A DNA stretch of 31,927 bases. It comes from an uncultured Oscillospiraceae bacterium. Its GTDB lineage: Bacteria; Bacillota; Clostridia; Oscillospirales; Ruminococcaceae. The stretch is from NCBI GenBank assembly GCA_910579545.1, contig CAJTVI010000026.1, forward strand, positions 1 through 31,927, read 5' to 3'. Below are positions 22,908-29,336 of this stretch, piece by piece (within the stretch, counting starts at the first letter, position 1; every line of letters starts with the position of its first letter). Under the pieces are notes generated by a model. That model worked only from the letters and a program-made list of their open reading frames with translations, was not told the DNA's origin and made no database searches. The translations under genes were made by a program, and so were the position numbers.

Positions 22908-23285
22908 GTGGACAGGATCATATTGTTTTGCCTGGGGGCCCTGGGCTATGGCGGCATCGAGATCGCGGTGCGCGGCCATACCCACTGGACCATGCTGCTG
23001 GCGGGCGGGGTCTGCCTCTTGGGCCTGCGGCAGGTCAGCCTTACGCTGGCCGGCCTGCCCCTTTTGCTGCGCTGCGCCGCCGGCGCGCTGCTCATCACCG
23101 GCGTCGAGCTGGCGGTGGGGCTTTTGTGCAACCGCTGCCTGCACTGGGCCGTGTGGGACTACTCGGACCAGTGGGGCAACCTCTGGGGGCAGATCTGCCC
23201 CCAGTTCAGCTTTTACTGGTTTTTGCTCTCGATCCCGCTGCTCTGGGCCTTCGAGCGGGCCGGCGCGGCCGCCGGCAGAGGATAG
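22908..23285 (+). CDS. Small membrane protein of the putative ABC-transporter permease (CmpB-like) family
   Basis: A 125-residue protein with about four hydrophobic segments (ILFCLGALGYGGIEIAV, HWTMLLAGGVCLLGL, LLLRCAAGALLITGVELAVGLL and FYWFLLSIPLLWAFE). The motif VWDYSDQWGNLWGQICPQFSFYWFLLS resembles the WDYS..N..GQIC..FS..W pattern of a small Firmicutes family labelled putative ABC transporter permease; function is not established. The GTG start directly follows a terminator U-tract, an unusual arrangement. The stop is TAG. Confidence 0.7.
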   Translation: MDRIILFCLGALGYGGIEIAVRGHTHWTMLLAGGVCLLGLRQVSLTLAGLPLLLRCAAGALLITGVELAVGLLCNRCLHWAVWDYSDQWGNLWGQICPQFSFYWFLLSIPLLWAFERAGAAAGRG

Positions 23286-23302
23286 CCGCGCCGGGCATGG
23301 CA

Positions 23303-23347
23303 AAAAACGTCCGTTGTTTCCTTATTGGAAAAAACGGGCGTTTTTTT
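23303..23347 (+). terminator. Terminator of the small membrane protein gene
   Basis: AAAAACGTCCGTTGTTTCC pairs (with some wobble pairs) with 23327-23345 around TTATT; seven T's at 23341-23347. The A-rich left arm makes it work on both strands. Confidence 0.8.
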
Positions 23348-23492
23348 ATGCCGCGGGTCCGGCAAAAAATGCCATAATACAAACATCGCTTAACAGGGGG
23401 CGCTGCCCCTTGCTGAGGGGTGCAAGCGGGGCCGCCCCAAAAAAACCGGAGCGGCCCCCCAAAAAACCGATCCCGAAAGGAGAACCCATCCC

Positions 23493-24353
23493 ATGGACCA
23501 TTCCCCCACACAGGCGGGCGGCCGGCTTACCCCGGCCGTGCTGGCCGGGTTTGCGGCCCAGCTCCGGCGCGAGGAGCGGGCCGCCGGCACCATCGAAAAC
23601 TACCTGCGGGCGGCCCGCCAGTTTTCCGCCTTCCTTGCCGGCGCGCCGCCCACGCTCGAGGCCGCGCTGGGCTGGAAATCCGCCCTGCTGGCCGCCCGGC
23701 GCGCCCCCGCCACCGTCAACGCAAAGCTGGCCGCCCTCAACCGCCTGTACGGCTTTTTGGGGCTGGGGGGCCGGGTGTCGTTTGTGCGGGTGCAGCGGCG
23801 CATCTTCCGCCCGGTACAGCGCCAGCTCTCCCAGCAGGAGTACGGCCGGCTGCTCACCGCCGCGCGGGCCAAAAAGGACGCCCGGCTCGGCCTTTTGATG
23901 GAAACCATCTGCTCGGCCGGCATCCGTGTGTCCGAGCTGCGGTTCATCACGGCCGAGGCCGCCCGGCTGGGCCGGGCCGAGATCCATCTCAAGGGCAAGG
24001 TGCGGGTCATCCTGCTGCCGGCAAAGCTCTGCCGCAAGCTGCTGCGGTATGCCGGGCAGCAAAAGGTCTGCTCCGGGCCGCTCTTTTTGGCGCAGGGCGG
24101 CGCGCCCATGGGCCGCCGGCTGATCTGGCGGCAGATGAAGGCGCTGTGCAGCGCCGCGCGCGTTGCGCCCAGCAAGGTGTTTCCGCACAATCTGCGGCAC
24201 CTGTTTGCAACATCCTTCTATACGGCCTGCCGCGACCTTGTGCGTCTGGCCGATGTGCTGGGCCACTCCAGCCTCGAGACCACCCGGCTCTACCTTGCCA
24301 GCTCCGGCGAGGAGCATCTGCGGCTGCTGGAGGGCCTGCGGCTGGTGTGCTGA
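23493..24353 (+). CDS. Tyrosine recombinase (site-specific integrase), catalytically complete
   Basis: A 286-residue recombinase. An N-terminal core-binding (SAM-like) domain (about 12-100) has GTIENYLRAARQFSAFL and ATVNAKLAALNRLYGFLG. The catalytic domain has every expected residue: Arg145 in AGIRVSEL, Lys in HLKGKV, His232/Arg235 in HNLRH, His258 in LGHSSLETT and nucleophile Tyr267 in RLYL. Size and pattern fit XerC/XerD-like and DNA-inversion recombinases such as RecV. GAAAGGAG lies upstream of the ATG. No phage or transposon genes accompany it. The inverted repeats starting 160 bases downstream, around the promoter of the next gene, are the obvious substrate (inference). Confidence 0.92.
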   Translation: MDHSPTQAGGRLTPAVLAGFAAQLRREERAAGTIENYLRAARQFSAFLAGAPPTLEAALGWKSALLAARRAPATVNAKLAALNRLYGFLGLGGRVSFVRVQRRIFRPVQRQLSQQEYGRLLTAARAKKDARLGLLMETICSAGIRVSELRFITAEAARLGRAEIHLKGKVRVILLPAKLCRKLLRYAGQQKVCSGPLFLAQGGAPMGRRLIWRQMKALCSAARVAPSKVFPHNLRHLFATSFYTACRDLVRLADVLGHSSLETTRLYLASSGEEHLRLLEGLRLVC

Positions 24354-24513
24354 GCCGGCTTTATGCAAATACATTCTGCCGCCATAATTTTGCCCCAAAA
24401 GCCAAAAAGGGCCTTTAAGGGGCGCAAAAAACCGCCCGGGGCATCCCCCGCGCGGCGGCATACGGCCCGGCGCGGCCGGCCGCGCGCAAAAGGCGGCGCC
24501 GGCACACCGGGCC

Positions 24514-24534
24514 CGGACAAAATCCATATTTTGT
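24514..24534 (+). repeat. Left inverted repeat (IRL) of the putative invertible promoter
   Basis: A 21-bp sequence CGGACAAAAT + CCAT + ATTTTGT whose exact reverse complement is at 24747-24767. It is nearly palindromic itself (ACAAAAT and ATTTTGT arms), as recombinase core sites are, and the asymmetric centre CCAT sets its direction. Confidence 0.85.
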
Positions 24535-24633
24535 CCGCCCCTTTTCCGCCGCGCCGCCCGCACTGCGGCTTTTTGAGGGGGCATGCCGCCCCCAAAGGCC
24601 GGTTTGGGCCCAAAATGGCAGCAGAAAAGCAGA

Positions 24634-24658
24634 CCCGGAAAAATTTTTGCTTTCCGGG
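24634..24658. other. Hairpin inside the invertible segment
   Basis: CCCGGAAA (24634-24641) pairs with TTTCCGGG (24651-24658); the interior AATTTTTGC allows a few more A-T pairs. It may insulate the promoter from upstream transcription. Confidence 0.55.
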
Positions 24659-24679
24659 CCTGTTTGCGATGCAAAAATG

Positions 24680-24708
24680 TTGCAAAAATACGCAGGCCTT
24701 GCTATAAT
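24680..24708 (+). promoter_or_regulatory. Strong promoter of the surface-protein gene within the invertible segment
   Basis: TTGCAA (24680-24685), a 17-base spacer and a perfect TATAAT (24703-24708) preceded by TGC. The direct repeat TGCAAAAAT (24670-24678 and 24681-24689) overlaps the -35 and could be a regulator site. Expected start near 24715; the right inverted repeat is then transcribed as part of a ~550-base leader. Confidence 0.8.
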
Positions 24709-24746
24709 AAGGGTGGCGCACAGGGTTTGGTGCGCCGCTGTATGGA

Positions 24747-24767
24747 ACAAAATATGGATTTTGTCCG
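24747..24767 (-). repeat. Right inverted repeat (IRR) of the putative invertible promoter
   Basis: ACAAAAT + ATGG + ATTTTGTCCG is the exact reverse complement of 24514-24534. The opposite orientation of the asymmetric centre predicts inversion rather than excision. Confidence 0.85.
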
Positions 24768-24833
24768 CAAACGTGCACAGAAAGGAGGAGCCAGGGGCGT
24801 TTGCGCGGCCGCCCGGCCAGCGGATGAGCAGGG

Positions 24834-24927
24834 GGCGGTTTTGGTAAACCGTGGGAAACCGCGGGACACAAAGCTAAGGGGGCTAAGGTGCAAAGCTGAA
24901 AAGCCGCACGATGCCAGCCCGGCCGCA
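24834..24927 (+). promoter_or_regulatory. c-di-GMP-I (GEMM-I) riboswitch aptamer, tandem copy 1
   Basis: GGTAAACC, a hairpin CCGTGG-GAAA-CCGCGG with a GNRA tetraloop, GGGACACAAAGC, GGGGGCTA and the 3' element ATGCCAGCCCGGCCGC follow the order of the class-I aptamer. Two deviations from the usual GGC...GACGCAAAGC (C to T at 24845, G to A at 24868) fall at positions that pair with each other (22 and 45 in Vc2 numbering), so the pair is kept as U-A. Confidence 0.82.
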
Positions 24928-25025
24928 AACAGCCGGCAAACCACCGGAAACGATGGGACGCAAAGCCATGGGGGCTACAGCCGGCGGGTGCAAACCCGCA
25001 AAAGGCCATGCCAGCCCGGCTGCTG
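24928..25025 (+). promoter_or_regulatory. c-di-GMP-I (GEMM-I) riboswitch aptamer, tandem copy 2
   Basis: The most canonical copy: GGCAAACC, hairpin CCACCG-GAAA-CGATGG, GGGACGCAAAGCC, GGGGGCTA, a short P3 hairpin and ATGCCAGCCCGGCTGC. The guanine expected to contact c-di-GMP (G20) is at 24935 and the stacking A47 is present. It begins within a few bases of the end of copy 1. Confidence 0.9.
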
Positions 25026-25048
25026 ATTGTGGGGGCAGCGCCGCCAAA

Positions 25049-25223
25049 GGCGGGCCGCGCCCAAGCAAACCGCGGGAAACCGCGGGACGCAAAGCTATGG
25101 GGGCTAATGAACGGCATTGGCGCACCACGCAACGCAAACAGGCCGGCCCCACAAAAGGGCCAGCGCCCAATGAAAAACGTGAATGCATAAAGCCCGTGCC
25201 GAGCGATGCCAGCCCGGCCGCCG
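25049..25223 (+). promoter_or_regulatory. c-di-GMP-I-like riboswitch aptamer, tandem copy 3 (A20 variant, extended P3)
   Basis: AAGCAAACC, a perfect hairpin CCGCGG-GAAA-CCGCGG, GGGACGCAAAGC, GGGGGCTA and ATGCCAGCCCGGCCGCC. The base at the G20 position is A (25064), and P3 is lengthened by about 90 bases that form an extra stem (CATTGGCGC with GCGCCCAATG). G20A is the change that broadens or shifts ligand choice toward 3',3'-cGAMP in known GEMM-I variants. Confidence 0.82.
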
Positions 25224-25260
25224 GATACTTTGCATCCGAGACCCAAGCGTGCAAAGGAGG
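25223..25260 (+). promoter_or_regulatory. Candidate expression platform of the riboswitch array (ribosome-site sequestration)
   Basis: CTTTGCA (25228-25234) can pair with TGCAAAG (25250-25256), covering the first bases of the Shine-Dalgarno AGGAGG (25255-25260). CTTTGCA also lies in the loop of GGAT (25223-25226)/ATCC (25234-25237), so the two helices exclude each other. This looks like a translational switch directly after aptamer 3. Confidence 0.55.
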
Positions 25261-25267
25261 AAAACCT

Positions 25268-25393
25268 ATGAAGAACACAAACAAACTGTCGTCCCGCATT
25301 GCGGCCATCTTTTTGGCCATGATGATGCTTGTTTCGCTCTTCCCGGTCTCGGCGTTTGCCGAAGGGGAACCTCCCCTTCCCGAAACGCCCTAG
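25268..25393 (+). pseudogene. Signal-peptide exon-like fragment of the surface protein, ended by an in-frame TAG
   Basis: A perfect AGGAGG site precedes ATG 25268, which opens a 41-codon frame: a classical signal peptide (KNTNKLSSRIAAIFLAMMMLVSLFPVSAFA, cleavage after AFA) plus a short Pro-rich start (EGEPPLPETP). The TAG at 25391-25393 is in the same frame as the surface protein that follows, and Pro/Glu-rich coding continues straight after it (EPAPIV). One base change (for example CAG to TAG) explains it. TAG ends several intact genes nearby, so general recoding is unlikely. Either the gene is inactivated, the base is a sequence variant or error, or read-through/reinitiation occurs: TAGGAG itself gives an SD-like AGGAG before GTG 25409. 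Confidence 0.82.
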
Positions 25394-25408
25394 GAGCCGG
25401 CGCCCATT

Positions 25409-28339
25409 GTGGTGCAGGAGGACGAAGAGCAAACCGCGGAGGACAAAACCCAGCCGGGCGAACAACCCACGCTGGAACCCACCGGCGAACCGACCGCCGT
25501 GCCGGAGCCGGAGGAGACCCAGAAGCCGGAACCCGAGGAAACCAAGGAGCCGGAATCCGGGCAGACCCAGGAGCCGGAATCTGAACAAGCCCAGCAGCCG
25601 CAGCCCAAGCCGGCCCCGGCATACGCCACTCAGGCTGAGCTGGACGCCGCCTTTGAGGCGGTTGGCGTGGCCGACGAGCTGGAGGCCGTAACCGCCGCTG
25701 TCGAGGCGTACATTGCGGTGTACAACCGCCTTTCGCCCCAGGACCAGGCGGCCAACGCCGAGGCGCTGGCCTACGCGCAGAGCTATCTCGAAACCCTCCG
25801 GCAGGCCGCGGCCGCCGGGCAAACCGGCGAGGAGTTTACCGACCCGGAGATTGAGACGATGGCGGCCAAGTGGCATACCATAACATTGGTCCCCGCCAGC
25901 ACAAATTCCTATTCCTCAAAAATCACCTCTGCCAAGGTAAAAGTGGGAGATAAAGTAGGCGGATATGAAGTTACCTCCGTCTCCGGCACGACCATCAAGG
26001 TCAAAGCCTGGGGCGACCTGTATGGAGATTTTTTCCTTCCCCGAGCCGCCGACCTTTGGAACGGTGCAGTAAAATCGGATTATGTTGTTTGGGCTGCCAC
26101 AGGCAATCAACAAAAAACAGAGGGGGGCTCTGCGATGCTCCCCCAGAGCAATGCATCTGCGCATTACTACTTTAACACAGCTGGCAGTGTGGTCGGCGGT
26201 GATGGAACGGAAAGCTATGTCTGGAAGTTCACCCTAAACTACGATGCCAACGGTGGAACAGGCGCGCCTGCTGCTCAGACGTATGGAACAAACAACAAAT
26301 ATGAGAGTAGCCACGATTTCACGGTATCCTCTGTTGTACCTACCCGGTCTGGCTACACATTCCTGGGCTGGTCTACGACAAGGAGTGGCACAGTGAATTA
26401 CAAGGCCGGCAATAGCTATCATATTGCCGGAAGTGGCTTTGCAGGCGGCAGCGTAACCAAGACCCTTTATGCCGTGTGGCAGAAGGATGCTGAAAAGGTT
26501 ACCCTGACCTACATCGACCGTGGCGCCACATACAAAACCGAGACATACGATAAGGGCGCCACGGCTACCATTATCAGCTGCATCAACACCAACACAGGCT
26601 ACAAGTTCGTGGGCTGGAGCGCAAACCCGAATGCAACCGAAGCCGACTGGGAGCCGGGCAACACCATGGCCCTCAGTTCCAGCGCTACCCTCTACGCCGT
26701 GTGGCAGAAAACGGGTCCGGTGGACGACGGCGCGGGCATCTCGGTAAGCAAAACCCGTGTGTCCATCAACGACGATGCCAGCAAAACCACGGCCGAGCCG
26801 GGGGACACGATCGAATGGGAGATCAAGGTTACAAACAACTCCAATGTGCCCAAAACCGTTACTCTCACCGAGCAGCTGGTGGGCGCATCCCTGAGCGCAA
26901 CGCAGGTGACCATTGATCCGGGCAAATCGAAAACCGTAACCGCCACCTATACGGTGAAGAAAGATGATAAAGGCAAAACCATTACCAATAAGGTGGTGGC
27001 CAGCACCGGCACACCCGGCGAGGACAAAACCGCGCAAGACGGCGGCACCCCCGTTGCCCCTGTTATCGCCGACTACACGGTGCAGTGGTACGACACATAC
27101 GGCAACCAAATCCAAACGGACGACACCCGAAACAGCACGGTGGGCACCACTGTAATGGTGAAAGAGGGCGACAAAACTGTTGCCGGCTACACCTTTGATG
27201 AAAAGAACCCCGGTAACCTTACCGAGGCCGTGCTTGCCGCGTCCGGCACCGTCCTCAAGCTTTACTTTATCAAGCAGGTCACCGTGACCTGGAGAGATGA
27301 GGATCAGACCGTGCTCCATGGGCCAATAACAGTGGATGGGGACAAGATCCCTGCTGCGAATGAGTATGGGAATCTGAGCGGCAACAAGAACCCCACCAAG
27401 GCCGAGGATTCGGACAACACCTACGAGTTTGCGAGGTGGGATAAAACTACCGATGGCGACGGCAACGTGACCTACACGGCCACCTACAAAGCCGTACCCA
27501 AAACGCCTGCTCCGACGGCCTCGCCGACCCCGGCGCCTACCCCGTCGACTTCGCCGGACCCGGCCGATCCGACTCCGACGCCGGACCCGGCTGACCCGAC
27601 CCCGACGCCAGACCCGGCCGATCCGACCCCGACGCCGGCCCCGGCCGACCCCACACCCACCCCGGCCCCGGGCGGCACGACCGACCCCGCCGACCCGGAT
27701 GACCCGGACGATCCGGCCCCGGCGCCCGCCCCCACGGCGGTGCCGGTAGCCCCGCCGCCGGTAATCCCGGCCCCCGCCGGTCCGGTGGTACCTGTAACAC
27801 CGGCCGCCCCGGCGGCCGAAATGCCCGAGGAGGAGACCCCGTTGGCCGCCTCCGCCGCCCCCGCGCCCACTGCGACCCCCGCGCCGGCAGGCGTCGAGGA
27901 CCTGGGCGATGACGAGGGCACCCCGCTCGCCGGCCCCGGCCGCGCAGCCTGGGCGCTGGTCAACCTGATCCTGACCGTTTTGACCGTGCTGGCCAGCATC
28001 CTTTTGCTGATCGGCTTTATGGGCAAAAAACAAAAGGAGCTCAGGGACGACAACGGCAACCTGGTTACCGACGCCGAGGGCAACCCCGTGTACGAGTGGA
28101 CCAAAAAACGCCATGGCGGCGTGCGCACCTTCAGCCTTGTCCCCGCTATCGCGGCAGTGGTGGCCTTTATCCTCACCGAGGATATGCGGCTGCCCATGAT
28201 CCTGGTGGATCGCTGGACCCCGCTGATGCTGCTCATCGCTTTGGTGCAGCTGGCTGTCTGCTTCTTTGCCCGCAAGTCGAAGGACGAGATGGACGAAGAG
28301 GACGGCACCCCCGGCGGCCCCGCGCCCGCCCGTGCATGA
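25409..28339 (+). CDS. Large repeat-containing cell-surface protein (adhesin-like), separated from its signal peptide by TAG
   Basis: 976 residues from GTG 25409. Order: acidic Pro/Glu/Thr spacer (1-70); a helical stretch with QAELDAAFEAVGVADELEAV (~73-135); an unassigned beta-rich part; two Listeria-Bacteroides/InlB-B type repeats (LNYDANGGTGAPAAQTYG...GYTFLGWSTTRSG...LYAVWQ, and TGYKFVGWSANPNA...LYAVWQ); a DUF11-like domain (AEPGDTIEWEIKVTNNSNVPKTVTL); a MucBP-like YTVQWYDTYGNQIQTD...YTF; a further InlB-like module; a long Pro/Thr stalk with DPADPTPTP repeats; and C-terminal membrane segments (LVNLILTVLTVLASILLLIGF; two more near 895-950). No LPxTG. The middle (about 25.9-27.5 kb) is visibly less GC-rich and uses other codons, suggesting foreign origin or diversification. 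Probably an adhesin; partner unknown. Confidence 0.85.
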   Translation: MVQEDEEQTAEDKTQPGEQPTLEPTGEPTAVPEPEETQKPEPEETKEPESGQTQEPESEQAQQPQPKPAPAYATQAELDAAFEAVGVADELEAVTAAVEAYIAVYNRLSPQDQAANAEALAYAQSYLETLRQAAAAGQTGEEFTDPEIETMAAKWHTITLVPASTNSYSSKITSAKVKVGDKVGGYEVTSVSGTTIKVKAWGDLYGDFFLPRAADLWNGAVKSDYVVWAATGNQQKTEGGSAMLPQSNASAHYYFNTAGSVVGGDGTESYVWKFTLNYDANGGTGAPAAQTYGTNNKYESSHDFTVSSVVPTRSGYTFLGWSTTRSGTVNYKAGNSYHIAGSGFAGGSVTKTLYAVWQKDAEKVTLTYIDRGATYKTETYDKGATATIISCINTNTGYKFVGWSANPNATEADWEPGNTMALSSSATLYAVWQKTGPVDDGAGISVSKTRVSINDDASKTTAEPGDTIEWEIKVTNNSNVPKTVTLTEQLVGASLSATQVTIDPGKSKTVTATYTVKKDDKGKTITNKVVASTGTPGEDKTAQDGGTPVAPVIADYTVQWYDTYGNQIQTDDTRNSTVGTTVMVKEGDKTVAGYTFDEKNPGNLTEAVLAASGTVLKLYFIKQVTVTWRDEDQTVLHGPITVDGDKIPAANEYGNLSGNKNPTKAEDSDNTYEFARWDKTTDGDGNVTYTATYKAVPKTPAPTASPTPAPTPSTSPDPADPTPTPDPADPTPTPDPADPTPTPAPADPTPTPAPGGTTDPADPDDPDDPAPAPAPTAVPVAPPPVIPAPAGPVVPVTPAAPAAEMPEEETPLAASAAPAPTATPAPAGVEDLGDDEGTPLAGPGRAAWALVNLILTVLTVLASILLLIGFMGKKQKELRDDNGNLVTDAEGNPVYEWTKKRHGGVRTFSLVPAIAAVVAFILTEDMRLPMILVDRWTPLMLLIALVQLAVCFFARKSKDEMDEEDGTPGGPAPARA

Positions 28340-28369
28340 CCCTTTTACAGCACATTTTCCCTCTCTAAG

Positions 28370-28408
28370 GCGGGCCCCCGGGGCGTCACTTCCCCGGGGG
28401 CCCGCGCC
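28370..28408 (+). terminator. Terminator of the surface-protein gene
   Basis: GCGGGCCCCCGGGG (28370-28383) pairs perfectly with 28392-28405, followed by GCCCTTT. Confidence 0.8.
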
Positions 28409-28463
28409 CTTTGATAAGCCGAACACACGCCGCCTTTGCGCGGCAGAAAAGGGAATTACCGCT

Positions 28464-29336
28464 ATGAATATGCCCAAAAGCGCTTTAAGCCAAAGCAGCG
28501 CGCCGGCCGTTTTTGCGCCGGCGCATATAGCCGCGCCCGCCCCGCCGGCCGAGGGTGCGCTGGCGCTTACCCCGGCCCTGATCGAGGAGTTTCTGTGCGG
28601 CCTTTCGGGCCGCGGGCGGGCGGGGGATACGCTGGAGCTCTACCGCCGCAGCCTGCGCCGGCTGCACGCCGACCTTGGGGCCGACCAGCGCATCCGGCGC
28701 GGCACCCTGGACAGCTGGCAGGCGGGCATGCAGGCGCAGGGTCTTGCGCCGCGCACGGTCAACCTGCATATCGCGGCGGCCAACAGCCTGCTGGAATACT
28801 GCGGCCGGCGGGAGCTCAAGGCCAGCCGGCCGGTGCTGCCGGACGACACCGCCCAGCCCGAGCTGAGCCGGGCCGAGTACCTGCGGCTGCTCTCGGCGGC
28901 GCGGCAGCTGGGGCGGCAGCGGGCCTATCTGCTGGTCAAGGTGTTTGGGTCGGTGGGGCTGTCGGTGCAGGAGCTGCCGCTGCTCACGGCCGAGGCGGCG
29001 CGGCAGGGGGTTCTGTGGACGGGCGGGCAGCCGGTGCGGCTGCCAGGCTGCCTGCAAACCGAGCTGCAAAGCTATGCGGCGCAAACGGGGGTGTACGGCG
29101 GGCCGCTGTTTGTGTCGGGCTCGGGCGCGCCGCTCAGCCGGCGGCTGGTCACGGCGGCGGTGCACGGCCTTGCCGGGCCCGCCCGTGTCCCGCAGGAAAA
29201 ATGCAACCCCCGCTGCCTCAAAAAGCTCTGCCAGGCCACCCAGGAGCGGGTGCGCGGCGACCTTGCCCGCCTTTTTGAGCAGGCCTACGACCAGGTGCTC
29301 GAGGCCGAGCAGCTCACGGTCGGCTGGGAGGGCTGA
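28464..29336 (+). CDS. Tyrosine-recombinase homologue lacking catalytic residues
   Basis: A 290-residue protein with an Ala/Pro-rich N-terminus, a core-binding domain (LTPALIEEFLCGLSG...DTLELYRRSLRRLHADLG...APRTVNLHIAAANSLLEYCG) and a catalytic-like domain. The domain order parallels the active recombinase at 23493, but the first catalytic Arg is Ser (GLSVQEL, residue 167), the HxxR box reads CNPRCLKK, no GHxxxxTT..Y box exists, and the region ends early. It should bind DNA or partners but not cut. ATG 28464 follows AAAAGGGAA; upstream codons lack a ribosome site. It lies after the surface-protein terminator and overlaps the convergent spoIIR gene by 52 bases. It may modulate the recombinase or be an unrelated regulator. 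Confidence 0.78.
   Translation: MNMPKSALSQSSAPAVFAPAHIAAPAPPAEGALALTPALIEEFLCGLSGRGRAGDTLELYRRSLRRLHADLGADQRIRRGTLDSWQAGMQAQGLAPRTVNLHIAAANSLLEYCGRRELKASRPVLPDDTAQPELSRAEYLRLLSAARQLGRQRAYLLVKVFGSVGLSVQELPLLTAEAARQGVLWTGGQPVRLPGCLQTELQSYAAQTGVYGGPLFVSGSGAPLSRRLVTAAVHGLAGPARVPQEKCNPRCLKKLCQATQERVRGDLARLFEQAYDQVLEAEQLTVGWEG

Larger units (their letters stand above)
24535..24746 (+). other. Putative invertible DNA segment carrying a promoter (ON orientation)
   Basis: This 212-bp non-coding segment is enclosed by the 21-bp inverted repeats, lies directly downstream of a tyrosine recombinase gene and contains a strong promoter facing the surface-protein gene. It also holds a hairpin at 24634-24658 (CCCGGAAA/TTTCCGGG), just upstream of the promoter, and a GGGGGC/GCCCCC dyad near 24576. 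Inversion would turn the promoter toward the recombinase 3' end and silence the surface gene. Shown here by anatomy only; inversion itself is inferred. Confidence 0.75.

Noticed and set aside
23493..24353. Prophage or integrative-element integrase
   Set aside because: No other phage, transfer or att-tRNA features are present nearby; the inverted repeats around a promoter fit a DNA-inversion recombinase better.
25268..28339. Genetic-code change (TAG read as an amino acid)
   Set aside because: TAG ends several intact genes here (both at normal length ends of 3144-4490 and 11564-12259), so general reassignment is not supported.
26234..28477. 747-codon minus-strand frame opposite the surface protein
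   Set aside because: The product is Gly/Arg-rich low complexity with no ribosome site or family; the plus strand encodes recognisable surface domains.
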